Shown: positions 1 through 11,835, numbered from the stretch's first letter. The stretch is DNA of 64,000 nucleotides from Zantedeschia hybrid cultivar (GCA_030544215.1 JARZZO010000001.1:40637670-40701669), one strand, 5' to 3'. Numbers and translations are program-made. The notes: generated by a model from the sequence alone, not told the origin.

Positions 1-960
1 AATACGAGATCATTCGTTCTTTGTAATCATAGAGAGAATGCTCTAAGAAGGATGCATAAAAGTCCTTGCCCAGGGCGGACATAATATAAGAAAAAAATGA
101 CTTTCTAATATTATATAATGGCATCCAAACCAAGTGAACCTACTGGTTAGGATTTGACAGTACACCATGCCCTGAGTCGATTCGAGAGTACTGCACGAGT
201 GAAAGATTATATCTATGTGGTAAGTGTCTATGTAAAGGTTCCTTGAGTGGGTTTCTATAACCACAATACATTTTTGAGATCATGTAGTGTTGTTTGGCAC
301 CCAACGTGATCGGAGATCCGATCGATATAAGTGAGCGACACTTAATCAATTAGTTAATTGATTAATATGTAATGTTAATTAATTAAGTTAGTAAATAGTT
401 ACTGGACTTAATAGGCTATTAACTAGACGGGTACTTGAGCCTAGAGGCTAACATACACAAAGATTCTCAGTTGACGGGTCAGGAACGGGATTTATATTAA
501 GTCAGAGGTTTTTTTGAAGAACTGCAGGATGACTTATTATATACACACTGAGAGGACAACCCTGAGCTTGGCATCACAGGCTCCCTCTGGTCGTCCCTCC
601 TCTCTCTCCTCTCTCTTGTTGGCATCATAGAGGGCACCCCTTGGGGTTCCGCCGCTTCGTCGCTTCGACTACCAATCGTCGGGAACAGTCCATTTGCATG
701 TCGCGGGCACCTACACGGCAACGAGCGGCCACCGAAGGCACTACACTGAGCGAGAAACTGAGGGCGACCCATTATAGAGCAAGATGATTGTGCGGCTTGC
801 GCTGTCACACGTCGGAACCACTGGAACGAAGATCCGATTCCATGCAAGGTAATGATAAATCACTGAGATTCTCATTTTTGTTCTTCGAAATGGACCGGGA
901 ACGATTTTTGTTTTGTTTTTATTTCTACTACGTCTGTTGTTCCCCTGTAGCGATCCTACA
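1..960 (+). repeat. 5' LTR of Copia-A, 3' part only
   Basis: This stretch aligns by eye with the last two thirds of the LTRs at 19293-20904 and 22372-23954. Shared blocks include the segment with 'gagagaatgctct' near 32, the 'aaggttccttgag' block near 235, the CT-rich leader near 589-620 and the end block 'cgatcctaca' at 951-960. The primer-binding site that should follow is degenerate. The window edge cuts off the first several hundred bases. Confidence 0.75.
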
Positions 961-1431
961 CACAAGACCTATCAAATTTGAGGACAAACTAAAACTATGG
1001 CATGACATGCCTTAAACAGGGTAGATGAACAGTGTAACCTTGTTGTGCTATCCGCAAGGGATACATCCAAATCTATGCTCGTTAAGTAACGATAGTACAG
1101 CTTAAACTGGATTCTAGTGGTTTGTTGTGCTATCTACATGACGATTAAAGTCTGGGGCCGAAGTATAATTAGATATTATAAGGAGTTGTAAGTGTTAAGA
1201 GTTGATTGCTTCTAATCTTAATGTGGTTTGTTGTGTTACCACAAGATCACATTGTGAGTCAGTAAGATTCTAATCCCCACTAGGAGACCGCCGTAGTCTT
1301 TCATTTTACATATCTAAGGGTTACATAGTCTGTCGAAAATTAGTGGGAGTTGATCACGATTAAAATCCTAATCTTAATTTAATTCTTAAAGAACATATAC
1401 TTATTAATTTACATTTCCTTTGTAGGTAAGA
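961..1431 (+). other. Untranslated leader of Copia-A with a repeated 11-mer
   Basis: This non-coding stretch lies between the LTR and the gag start. The motif TTGTTGTGCTA occurs at 1040-1050 and 1122-1132, with a one-base variant at 1228-1238. The same motif occurs in reverse complement at about 15063, 15167, 15248 and 15340, so a leader of the same family is present there on the minus strand. The motif's role is unknown. Confidence 0.6.
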
Positions 1432-2200
1432 ATGTCGTCGAACAACCTACTCCATGGCATACTAGATGTCAACAAGTTGACAGGCCTAAACTACTCAGAT
1501 TGGCTCAGGAACCTAAAGATTGTACTTAGGTCTAAGAAGATTGCCTACGTCCTTGAGGATCAATCACCATCTAAACCTGTGTTTGATGTACCTGAAGGGG
1601 AAATGATCATGTATGAGAAGTGCAAGGAGGATTCCACTTTGTCTCAATGCTACATGCTTGCCTCAATGAGCAATGAATTGTAGAGGTAACATGAGAAGAT
1701 GGATGTTAAGTCCATCATGCTTTATTTAAATGAGCTATTTGAAGAGCTGAGCATGATTGAAAGATATGAGATATCTAGAAACATATTCAAGACTTGCATG
1801 GTAGAGGGGTCTTCAGTGCACACTCATGTTCCAAAGATGATAGAGTAGATTGAGAAGATCACTGTGCTTGGTTCTATTTTAAATGAAAACCTAAGCATTG
1901 ACCTCATCCTTTAATTACTACGTAATTCATTCTCTGAGTTCATAGTTAACTTCAATATGAACAAGGTTCAAGTGATCTTGTCTGAGTTACTTAACATGCT
2001 CAAGACTGCAGAGGGCAACCTTCAAAAGGAGAAGCCCACAATCCTCATGGTTGGTAAGACTAACAAGAAGAGGAAGGTAGGCTAGGTAGTAGGGCAAAGG
2101 GAAGCCAGTACAAAATAAGGACAACGGCAAAGGAGTAGAGAAGGGTAAGAAGAAGCTTGTTGAAACTTCAGCATCTATATAATAGATCTTCACTGGTCTA
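1432..2200 (+). pseudogene. Copia-A gag (UBN2/DUF4219-type), broken
   Basis: The first 83 codons from ATG 1432 read as a Copia gag N-terminus: a Leu/Asn-rich start, 'KLTGLNYSDWLRNLK' and 'IAYVLED'. A TAG at 1681 ends the frame. Downstream, gag-like coding continues with more stops, ending in a Lys-rich stretch near 2050-2180. In this family gag coats the RNA in cytoplasmic particles. The minus-strand gag at 10516-11052 (Copia-B) aligns with it. The start was chosen because homology begins at this ATG and upstream sequence is stop-rich leader. Confidence 0.8.
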
Positions 2201-2208
2201 TTAGAGAT

Positions 2209-2511
2209 TCTACATTGTAGGTTTTAGATATTGGATATGTTTCTCATGTCTATAATGATATGCAGGTGCTGACAAATAGAAGAAAGTTAAGCAAGGGAGA
2301 GACAGACTTGAGGATTGGAAATGATGCAGAGGTTGCCACACTGGCTGTAGGGACAGTGAAGCTCAAGCTACCCTTTGGAGATAAGATCATATTAGATGAT
2401 TATTACTACATTCCTAGTATCATTAACAACATTATTTCTAGGATTGGATACAATTTAACCATAGAGAATAATGGTTGTTTATTTACTTTAATAATAAACA
2501 AGTTCCTTTAG
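2209..2511 (+). pseudogene. Copia-A aspartic protease, broken
   Basis: The frame reads VLDIGYVSHVYND, which corresponds to the Copia protease active site VLDTGCxSHxxxD. The catalytic DTG has become DIG and a flanking Cys is lost. The rest (RKLSKGE, 'IGNDAEVATLAVGTVKLKL', 'YYIPSIINNIIS') matches the protease of Copia-B at 7747-8151 on the minus strand. The frame ends at 2511. In intact elements this enzyme cuts the Gag-Pol polyprotein. The changed active site and the stop mean it is inactive. Confidence 0.75.
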
Positions 2512-2589
2512 AACATTTGGTTAATAGTTTGTAGTTGTTGATGTTTCTTATGATGTTCTCCACCTTGATAGTTCTCCTAAGAGGAGAAA

Positions 2590-3504
2590 GAATGATATGA
2601 ATCCAGCCTATTTGTGGCATTGTAGGCTTGGATATATTGGTGAGAACATACTTCAAAAGTTGCATTAGACATGGAGAGAGTGCCGAAGATATGTTTAAAC
2701 TAATACATTCTTATGTATGTAGTCTTATGTCTACTCAAGCTAAAAATGATTTCTCTTACTTCATCACTTTCATTGACGACTTCTCGAGATTTGACTGTGT
2801 GTGCTTAATGAAGTACAAGTCAGAAGCATTTAAGAAGTTCAAGGAATTTAAAAATGAAGTAAAGAAGCAAATTAGAAAGAGTATTAAAACTCTTTGATCA
2901 TATCAAAGAGATGAATACTTAAGTGTAGAATTCACACAATTCTTAAAGGATAATGGTATCCTTTCTCAGTAAATCCTTCTTTATACACCTTAGATGAATA
3001 GTGTATCTGAAAGGAGAAAATGTACCTTATTAGATATGGTACTATCAATGAAGAGCTTTTCTAAGATACTAGTGTCTTCGTAGGAATAAGCACTAGAGTC
3101 AATTGCATATTTGTTGAACAGGGTTCCAAGTTACTTCATCACTTTCATTGATGACTTCTCGAGATTCGACTATGCGTGCTTAATGAAATACAAGTCAGAA
3201 ACATTTAAGAAGTTCAAGGATTTTAAAAATGAAGTAAAGAAGCAAATTAGAAAGAGCATTAAAACTCTTTAATTATATCAGGAGATGAATACTTGAGTGT
3301 AGAATCCAGACAATTCTTAAAAGATAATGGTATCCTTTCTCAATAGATCCTTCCTTATACACTACAGATGAATGGTGTATCTGAAAGGAGGAAATGTACC
3401 TTATTAGGTATGGTACTATCAATGAAGAGCTTTTCTAAGATACTAGTGACTTTGTCGGTATATGTACTAGAGTCAATTGCATATTTGTTGAACAAGGTTC
3501 CAAG
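2590..3504 (+). pseudogene. Copia-A integrase, N-terminal part, with an internal tandem duplication
   Basis: The pre-integrase zinc-binding region reads 'AYLWHCRLGYIGEN' (from about 2608). The catalytic core follows: 'FITFIDDFSRF' carries the first catalytic Asp, 'LKDNGILSQ' the second, and the 'SERRKC' block the Glu region. A 375-bp stretch (2756-3130) is repeated directly at 3131-3504, so the core is present twice. In-frame stops (for example after 'KTL') disable both copies. The reading stops at the Copia-B insertion and the remaining domain lies at 18739 onward. Confidence 0.8.
2756..3504 (+). repeat. Direct tandem duplication, two units of about 375 bp
   Basis: Unit 1 is 2756-3130 and unit 2 is 3131-3504. 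Both start 'ttacttcatcactttcatt' and end 'ggttccaag'. They differ at scattered positions, so the duplication is not recent. The right edge of unit 2 coincides exactly with the target duplication CCAAG of Copia-B. Confidence 0.85.
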
Positions 3505-5042
3505 TGTAAGGATTCACTATATGGCACAATGGAGCGATGAATCCTCATGCAAATCGTTGTTGGCTTTCGGAATCGAATAAAAGAACGACAAACAACTATC
3601 CGGGAGATAGTTTCTCACCTTTGCAAGGTCATGAAACCTCTCGACAGTTGAAGACAAACGAGCGGGGATCCGCAGGGTACAGAGCTAATCAAGCACTAAG
3701 CCTCTAGCGGTATCCACACGAACACCAATGTAGTAGGATTCTCTCCGTGAAGTCCTCAGCGTCTCCTTCTTGTTCCACCAAAGAGGAAGTAGAGAAAAGA
3801 GAAAGAGAGCACTAGGAAGGGGCCGGCACCCAAGCTGAGGAAAGGAGAGGGAGAGAGGAGCGACTACAACTTTGTACGTGCAGGGTTTACACCACGTTGT
3901 ATTTTATATTCTTCTTATAGTTTTTCATAAAACCCCACTAAAAATATAAATTTAACTCTCTCACTCAAATTGACTATATGTGTGTGTCCCTGTAGGCCCA
4001 AATATCAGTCCAATTGCAAGCCTATAAAGTTTATAAACCCCTTTATAAACTTTATCTCTGAATAATGATTAGTCTAAATTACGATAATTAAATTAGTTTG
4101 AAGTGATCATCGAATGATTATTTTACTAGGTGTTCAGGATATGAATAGCACCATGCAACATCTCATGATCCCAGAAGATATTTAGGGATAAATAAATCCC
4201 CTTTTGCAACCTTTCTGTCAGCAATTACCACATGGCAATAATCTCTCATTCATATAATGTTTATTAGTGAATTTAGGGTATGGTTAAACTGTCAAACCCT
4301 CTAATTCACCTAGTGGACAAAGTACTCAAATTGGTCTTGTCGAAAGCATCTTTTTCGACATACTGCACTAACCTTGGCTAAAGATTTTTGAGTACATGTC
4401 CTCGAAATATTCTCTCTCTAAGTATACTAAGAGCGAATGATCTTATAGTGTACATTCGATCACCTTCATAAGTTTCTTACTGAATCCAACAACTTGGATA
4501 TTTGATCCCTTATATTAAGAATCCTTAACTAAGCATCAAGAGTTAGTAATCCTCTAGCAAGGTGTCTTTGATGTCTTAGGTCTAAGAATCTACTCTGCAA
4601 TCACGACGTAGAATTTTCTAGTCGACAGCTAAGTATAATAACCATTTAGGAATTCTAACACGGATCAATCCAGTAAACTCATTCGACAATGAGCACCTAT
4701 ATCTTTACCTTAGCGTCACCACACGAGTAATTATGAGATCAATCACCCTCATCATATGAGCAGGCATAAGATACATCAGCCTATCCAGATATCTAATGTC
4801 TATTTCAGATATCCTATGAGTGAAAATATTTAAGGCTTATGTTTAGAATAGATTAATCCCATTATCACATTCTCATTGTGATTTAATCCATATTGCATAA
4901 CTCTATGGACTTCATGATAACAATCATTCGCACATATGAATATATAATGAGTAAACCACCACTTTATTGATAAATAAGAATTACAAAGATAGTGTCTATC
5001 ACATCTAATGTGATTGACTTGTAGGACACCTTGACTCATTTA
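3505..5042 (-). repeat. Left (3') LTR of Copia-B
   Basis: It starts TGTAAGGATTC and aligns along its length with 17201-18733. Shared blocks include the 'gatgaatcctcatg' block, a GA-rich stretch near 3785-3870 and the block 'cttgtaggacaccttgact' at the right end. On the minus strand a TATA-like TATAAAAT lies at 3901-3908. The pyrimidine run at 5045-5053 just outside it is the complement of the polypurine tract. Confidence 0.8.
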
Positions 5043-5701
5043 TTCTCCCACTTGGACTATAGTCAATGACCTATATGTCTGATCCCCATCCCTTGTAGGT
5101 GGTGTTCAAAAACATTTTGAGCTAAAAGCTTCATCAGTAGATCTACAATGTTATCTTCAGAGGGAACTCTTTCCACAACTATATCTCTTCGAGTAATCAT
5201 CTCTCTGATCAGGTGGAACTTTCGCAAAATATGTGTCGACTTTTGATGAGACCTAGGTTCCTTAGCTTGCGCTATTGCCCCATTGTTGTCACAAAACAAG
5301 GGGACCGTATCAGAGATACTAGGTATAATCTCGAGCTTAGTGATGAATTTCTTCATTCAGATCCCCTTCTTTGTTGCTTATGAAGTAGCTATATACTCCG
5401 CCTCGATAGTGGAATCAGCCATCGTACTCTATTTGGAACTCTTTCAACTCACTGCTCCACCATTCAGGGTGAACACATACCCGGAAGTGGACTTACAGTC
5501 ATTACAATCTAATTGGAAGCTGGAATTTGTGTATCCCACTAGCTTCAAGTCGGATCCTACATAAACTAAAAATATATTCTTAGTCCTTCTCAAGTACTTA
5601 AGGATACATTTTACCATTGTCCAATGCTGTGGACCTAGATCAGCCCGATACCTACTTGTGGCGCTCAAAGTATGAGCTACGTCAGGCCTAGTACATAGCA
5701 T
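5043..5701 (-). pseudogene. Copia-B RNase H and 3' end of pol
   Basis: Two open segments cover the Copia RNase H. One, at 5444-5701, includes 'RPDVAHTLSATSRY' and 'STSGYVFTLNGGAVS'. The other, at 5063-5356, includes 'DNNGAIAQAKEPRSHQKSTHI' and the terminal 'FEHHLQGMGIRH'. A stop or frame change separates them. This enzyme normally degrades RNA in the RNA/DNA hybrid. The polypurine tract and left LTR follow directly. Confidence 0.8.
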
Positions 5702-5741
5702 GGGTTACATAATAGACCATATAGTCAAAGCATAAGGGATC

Positions 5742-6900
5742 TTACTCATTTACTCTCTCTTTCGAAGTCTTAGGGGACATCTCCTTCAAGAGATTGACTC
5801 CATGTCTCATCAAAATGAGACCTCTTTTAGAGTCCTCCATGTTAAACCTTTTAACAATTGTGTCTATATGCATGGACTGGGACAAGCCTAATATCTTATT
5901 AAATCTATCTCTATAGATCTTAATTCCTAAGATATAAGATGCTTCCCCCAAGTCTTTCGTGGAGAAGTGTGATAACATCCAAGCTTTTATAGAAGACAAC
6001 ATCCCTACATTATTTCCGATGAGTAGAATATCGTCAACATAGAGGACTAAGAAAGTCACTGCGCTCCCACTAACCTTAATATACACACAAGGTTTCTCTT
6101 CATTCTTAATAAAGTCATTAGATTTGATTGCCTTATCAAATCTCATGCTCCAATTGTGAGAGGCATGCTTCAATCTATAAATGGATTTTTGTAGTTTGCA
6201 CACTTTTTAAGGAAAATATATGGACATGAAATCTTGAGGTTGTACCATATGCACCTCTTCCTTAAGTCTTCTATTGAGGAAAGTCGTCTTTACATATATT
6301 TGTCATATTTCATAATCATAGTGTGTAGCTATGGCCAAGAGAATTATGATGGATTTATCATAGCTACTAGTGAAAAGGTCTCATCATGATCAATTCCTTA
6401 TTTTTAAGTATAACCTTTTGCCACTAGCCTAGGTTTGAAGGTCTCTACCTTGCCATCAAATCTAATCTTTCTTTTATAAACCTATTTACATCCAATGGGT
6501 ACAATACCCTTCAATTGGTCTACCAAGTTTCAAACTTGGTTAGAATACATAGATTCTATTTCATAATTCATGGCCTCCTACCATTTTTCGGAGTCAATAC
6601 TATTTATTGCTTCCTCATAAGTTTGAGGATCATCACCCTAAACTTTGTGTATTCTATGACCATCCTAAAAAATATGTCCTACATATCTCTCAGATTGTCT
6701 AGATACCCTCTCAGATCTTCGTATAATTGGTTCTAATCTCTTCTGAATCGAGGTGTGTAATTCATGAACAGGTTCCTGAGGCAACTGGGTTCTAACTTGT
6801 GGCTTTAGAACTTCTTCTAGCTCCACCTTGCTCCCATTCTTCCTATCAAGGATGTATTCACTTTCAAGGAGCTGGGCACGCTTAAAAACAAACACATTTT
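5742..6900 (-). pseudogene. Copia-B reverse transcriptase, broken
   Basis: The minus-strand segment 5742-6203 (153 codons) contains 'KSIYRLKHASHNW', the catalytic box YVDD in 'LVLYVDDILLIGN', 'FSTKDLGEASYILGIKI' and the connection region, a typical Copia RT C-terminal half. The N-terminal half (6203-6650) is recognisable only in short frames separated by stops. At 6665-6895 the integrase-RT linker reads 'KVELEEVL' and ends in 'SERYVGHIF', like Copia-A at 18937-19230. The YVDD box is intact but the frame is not. Confidence 0.8.
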
Positions 6901-7793
6901 GTTCATTAGGTCGGTAGAAGTAGTATGCAAATGTCTACTTTGGATACCCCACTAGTTTGCACTCTTTAGTCCTAGACTCCAACTTGTTTGGATCATTTTT
7001 CTTAGCATGTACAGGGTATCCCCATACTCTAATATGTTTAAGATATGGCTTCTTCCCTTTCCATATCTCATATAGGGTGGAAGAGACATATTTCGTTGGA
7101 ATCTTGTTTAGGACGTACGCAGCTATCTTAAAGGCATTACCCTAAAAAAGATATAGGAAGAGCGGCAAAGTTCCTCATAGATCATACCATGTCCAATAGG
7201 GTATGATTTCTCCTTTCAGCAACCCCATTTAATTGAGTCGTGTGAGGAGGAGTTCATTGTGACAGTATTCCATTATCTTTGAGATATTGAATGAGCTCAA
7301 TGTTTAAGTATTCTCCACCTCGATCTGATCGAAATGTCTTAATACTCTCCCCGGTCTGCTTTTCTATCTCATTCTTAAATTCTCTGAATTTCTCAAATGC
7401 TTCGAATTTGTACTTCATTAAGTACAAATATTTGTATCAAGAAAAATCTTCAATGAATGTGATAAAGTAGGAAAGTCCACCTTTAGCTTGTGTGGACATC
7501 GGTCCACATACATCTGAATGTATGAATTCTAATAACTTTGAGGCTCTCTCTCTTTTTCCACTAAAAGTAAATTCGGTCATCTTACCAGCGAGACAAAACT
7601 CACATGTTGCATACGATTCATAATCGAATGGATTAAAATATCCATCTTTATGCAACCTTGTGAGTCTACTTTCATTGATGTGACCTAGCCTACAATGCCA
7701 AAGGTAAGCAGTATTCACTTCATTGCTAGGACTTTTAATGGCCCTATCAACACACATCATGGAAGAAGTATAATATAAAAGAATACAAGCCAT
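6900..7793 (-). pseudogene. Copia-B integrase, broken
   Basis: The zinc-binding start reads 'AYLWHCRLGHINESRLTRL', with 'CEFCLAGK' following (7437-7793). The core with 'FITFIEDFS' has Glu at the position of the second Asp of the usual 'FIDDFS' pair. The rest of the core lies in broken frames down to about 6900, including the complement of the 'NGVAERRN' block near 7200-7230. Confidence 0.75.
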
Positions 7794-8412
7794 TATCTAA
7801 ACTCCCACTAGCAATCTTATTGCCATCTTTAAATAATGAACAACTATCGTTCATAATAGAAATATCAAATCCCATCTTGTCCAAACAAGAAATAGAAATA
7901 ATATTGCTAATTATGCTAGGAACATAATAGCATGTATCTAAGACTATGATAACTACTAAAGGTAAGCTGAGGTTGATGGTTCCCACCGTGAGTGCAGCAA
8001 TTCTTGCTCCATTTCCCATGCAATGCTTGACTTCTCCTTTGGCTAGCTTTCTACTACCCAATAGTACCTGAAAATCATTACAGATATGTGAGGCACATCC
8101 AATGTCTAACACCCAAGATGAATACCTATAAGACAAGTGAAGATCTATCATATAGATACTTGAAGCTTCTGCTAGCTTCTCTTTAGCCTTCTCTGCAAGA
8201 TATTCCTTGCAGTTCTATTTCCAATGCCCTTTCTATCTGCAATGAAAGCAGTCTCCCTTCTCCTCCTTATTAGCTTGAGTTTTCTTAACAGTCTGATTTT
8301 CCTTTGCCCACTTCTTATCAATCTTAATGACAAGCAAGGTTGAAACATTATCCCTCTTAATTGTGATCTCAGTAGTCTTCAGCATGTTCAGGGGCTCAGG
8401 CATGGTGGCATT
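7747..8412 (-). pseudogene. Copia-B protease and gag C-terminus with a zinc knuckle
   Basis: The minus-strand segment 7747-8151 reads 'SSWVLDIGCASHICND', the Copia protease active site with DTG changed to DIG, followed by the conserved 'YYVPSIISNIISISCL'. Upstream (8200-8260) a CCHC-type knuckle is visible as 'CFHCR', a stop, then 'KGHWK' and 'NCKEYLAEKAKEK'. The gag part reaches 8412, where it is interrupted by the solo LTR and resumes at 10516. Confidence 0.75.
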
Positions 8413-10515
8413 TGTAAGGATTGAGGTTTCGGATCCAGTTATTGGGTCAGTTTCGGAGTCAGACTCCTTGGTTTGGGTCCTTGTGGGGTTGGGGCATGTG
8501 TTCTTTTTCGCGTCGAGCTTGCGAGACGCGGTTCAAACGGCGTCCTATAAGAAGGACGCGTTTTAGAATGTGCCACGTGGACGGGCGTTGGGACGTGAGA
8601 GTACGGCCCCAGTCTTATCGTTTGAACAACGTCTTGCATGGTCGACGTCATTCAGAAACCTGTCAGTGTACGACCCCCGTCTTGTCATCTGAAAGGCGAC
8701 TTCCTAGGACGACGCGTTTTAGCAAGTTTCGTTTGACCCCGCGAATCCTTCCTCTTTTCCCACATTCTCTCCATCTCTCTCTCTCCTCCCCTTCCCCTCC
8801 AATCCATTCGACCCCCTTCCCCCTTCTCCTTCCTCTCCTCTCCCCATTCCTCCTCTCCCTCCACTCCATCAATCCCCTAACTTCCACTACTACCACTACC
8901 ATCTCCTCCGCGGCGTATCTCTCTCCGAACGACGACCGATGTCCCGGTGGAGTGACGACGTCCACGGCGGTACCGGCGGCGGCTTGTGGCGTGGCGGTTC
9001 GATGGCTAGGAGTTTGGAAGAGTTCAAGTAACCGGTAGGGTGACGATCCCCGTTGTATTTTGTTTAAAACCATATTTTTTTCCGCTTTTGGAGCATGTTT
9101 AGGGGATCTTTGGGGCGAAAATGTTAACCTTGTAAATGAGGAATGAAGGGTTTTTAATGGGTATTTCGATTCTCCTCCTCCTCTCCGTTTGTGTTATGTT
9201 TTTATGTGATTTAGGGAGAAATCCCTTTTTTTTTAACTCGGGGAAGGCCAACAGGGGAACCTGTCGGCGAACGCTAAATGGTGTCTTGGGACAGCGACGC
9301 CATTTTGAATGGCGGCTGCCCCCAACGACGCGATTTAGCCCGGTTCATCCCGAGCCGTGATTCTGTTTCTGTCGTTAATAGGCGACTAGGAACAACAACG
9401 CCTTTTAAAAGGTGACTACATTGCGCAACGCGATTTAGGCCATATTCCGAGGACCGTTTTCACATGAACCAGTTTAGGAGTCTTGAATGACGTCGGCTTT
9501 GGGCGACGTAATTCAAGACCGAATCTCATTAATTCTTTCAATTAACATGTGTTTACATTGATAGATAGTTTGGTTAATTGCATGCTTGAAATCATGTTTG
9601 AGGACAATGATTTCTATGTTATCGGATCGCACCGTGTTGCGTTTTGTGCAATCGTGGGCCTAGAGTGACAATTGTTAGCTCTTAGGCACCCTGTGTCGAT
9701 GTGGGAGTGACACGGCGCCGGTGTGGGAGTGGTGGGGTAACGCGTAGAGAGAGGGTCACCTGGTGTACCCCGGGGTATAGCTAGTACCGGTGTGGGAGTG
9801 GTACATTCGGAGTGTCACTCGTACTGGGGGAAGCAGAATCACCTGTAGCCTGTCAGGCCGGAGTAGCCAGCGCGCTATCCGAGGGGTTGTTGTTTGGTCT
9901 CAGTGGGTTGGTGTTTTCCACATTCGGCCATGTGGTTTGCGTATTTAGCCGAGACGCTGGTTGTGGGCTCCTTGACAGAATGGTTTCAGAGTTGTGCATA
10001 TTACATTTTGAATACATGCATTTTATATCGAAATTTGGGAATTGTGCTTACTACTTTACTTATTTAAATTATCCATATTTGTGTTGTTGCACTTGTGGGT
10101 GTGTGAGTGAGTGGTGGGGATCGAAGGATCCCTACTGAGTCTTTTCGTTAAGACTCACCCCTGCGGTTTTCAGGTGAGGGTTCCAGGCAGGCATAGCGAG
10201 GAGAGTGATGCCTTGGGTTGCGCGCTAGTAGCCGCTGTTCTGGGGTATGCCCCGATGTAGTTGTTATTTCCTTTTCTAGCTTGTACACTTAATTATTTCT
10301 TTTCAGTTAGAGTATGTAATTATTAGCTGAGTCGAGTCAAATTGTAATAATTTTTAATTTCTGCACTTCCTTTACAATTCGATGCGATGTGAATGTTTAG
10401 CTTAGTTTATCATTTATTTCCCAGACTTATCGAGATCCTGGTTTGGCTCCAAATTTAATGATTTGGTATCCATTTAGTAATCGGATCCCCGATTATAGGG
10501 TGGCGGATCGTTATA
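8413..10515. mobile_element. Solo LTR (Gypsy-type by appearance) inserted in Copia-B gag
   Basis: This 2103-bp block begins TG and ends TA. It is flanked by GCATT (8408-8412) and GTATT (10516-10520), a 5-bp target duplication with one mismatch. Removing the block makes the gag frame on the minus strand continuous, which fixes both edges. Inside are CT-rich stretches (8760-8900), a repeated 'gtgtgggagtg' (near 9700, 9720 and 9790) and a 'gactcacccctg' block near 10150. There is no internal coding domain or PBS, hence a solo LTR. The Gypsy assignment is a weak judgement from sequence style; an unclassified insertion is the alternative. Confidence 0.65.
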
Positions 10516-11052
10516 GTATTGATCTTGTTCATGTTGAAGTTCATCACAAAGTTAGAATAAGAGTCTGGTAGGGATTGTAGGATCACATCAATTTGAAGCT
10601 CACAGACTATTAGGAAGCCAAGTCCTTCAAGTCTCTCAATCTAGTCAATCATTTTCAAGACATGAGCCTGAACAGGTGATCTTTATGCCATCTTAGCACG
10701 GAAAAGGCTACGCGATGTCTCATATCTCTCAGTCCTACTTTGGTCTTTGACAACTCTTGTAAATGGACCAACATAGAGTAGGTACTCATCTTCTTGTGTT
10801 GCCTTTGCAGTTTGTTGATCATGGAGGTCAACATAATGCATTGAATAGTGACATCATCCTCCCTCCACTTTTTATTAGCCTCCCTCTCAACTCTTGAGGG
10901 GTTCTGGGAAAGCTCAGGCACTTTCTCTTCAAGGACATAGGCTATCTCTCAATTGTAAGGACAATCCTTACATTTCTTAGCCAATTAATGAAGTTAGGGC
11001 ATGTCAGCTTGTTTGCATCCAAAATGCTACGAAATGGGTTGGTTGACAACAT
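10516..11052 (-). pseudogene. Copia-B gag, N-terminal part
   Basis: The minus-strand ATG at 11052-11050 starts a frame matching Copia-A gag: 'SILDANKLTCPNFINWLRN', 'RIVLTIER', then a stop, then 'VTIQCIMLTSMINKLQRQH' and 'RDMRHRVAFSVLR' (10655-10921). The segment near 10530-10620 continues the helical gag region. It runs directly into Gypsy RT sequence upstream of the ATG with no leader between. Confidence 0.75.
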
Positions 11053-11835
11053 TTTTGCAATATGTAGAGATGAAATAAATACACCATCACCCTAGATGAT
11101 ATGACCAAGAAACTTAACTTCCATCAACCAAAACTCCCACTTACAGAACTTAGAATATAGTCTATGATTTCTCGAGTTTTCTAAAATAATTCTCAAATAT
11201 TCTTTGTAAGCTTCCTTACTAGGTGAATAAATCAGCACATCATTAATGACTACTACCATAAACTAGTCCAAATAAGGTCTGAAACTCTGTTCATCAAATC
11301 CATAAAAGTAGCTAGTGCTTAGTAAAATCAAAGGGCATAACTAAGAACTCATAGTGTCCATATCTAGTTCTAAAAGCTATTGTGGACACGTCTCCATCTT
11401 TAATTCTCTGTTGATGATAACCAAACTTAAATCAATCTTAGAAAATACTCTTGCTCTATTTAACTTATCAAACAAATCATCAATGCTTGATAAAGGATAC
11501 TTATTCTTCACTGTGACTTGATTTAATTGCCTATAATCAATATATAACCTCATAGATCCATTCTTCTTTCTTACAAACAAAACGGGTGCACCAATAAATC
11601 CTTTGTCTAATAACTCCTGCAACTTTTTCTTCAGTTCAGTTAGCTCAGTAGGAGCCATTCTATATGGTGCCTTAGATATAAGTGCAATGCTAGGTACTAA
11701 CTTTATGGTAAAATCAATCTCTCTAACTGGTGGTAAACCTAGTAAATCTTCAAGAAACACATCTGAAAATTTTGTGACAATTTTTATTTCTAAAACTGAA
11801 CCTTTAGATTCACTACTCAGTACCACACTGGCCAA
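11053..11835 (-). pseudogene. Gypsy reverse transcriptase, N-terminal two thirds
   Basis: The frame 11377-11835 reads 'FSDVFLEDLLGLPPVREIDF', 'PYRMAPTELTELKKKLQELL', 'VLFVRKKNGSMRLYIDYRQLN' and 'FSKIDL', which is the Ty3/Gypsy RT start with its first catalytic Asp. Further left (about 11229-11265) the YxDD-equivalent box reads V-I-N-D-V-L-I-Y-S, so one of the two catalytic Asp has become Asn. Beyond it the sequence reads 'VKFLGH'-like and 'GDGVF' and runs into Copia gag. Confidence 0.8.

Noticed and set aside
8421..9038. 205-codon open frame as a candidate gene.
   Set aside because: It lies wholly inside the solo LTR block, is Ser/Pro/Leu-rich from a CT-rich leader, and an opposite-strand frame covers the same DNA.
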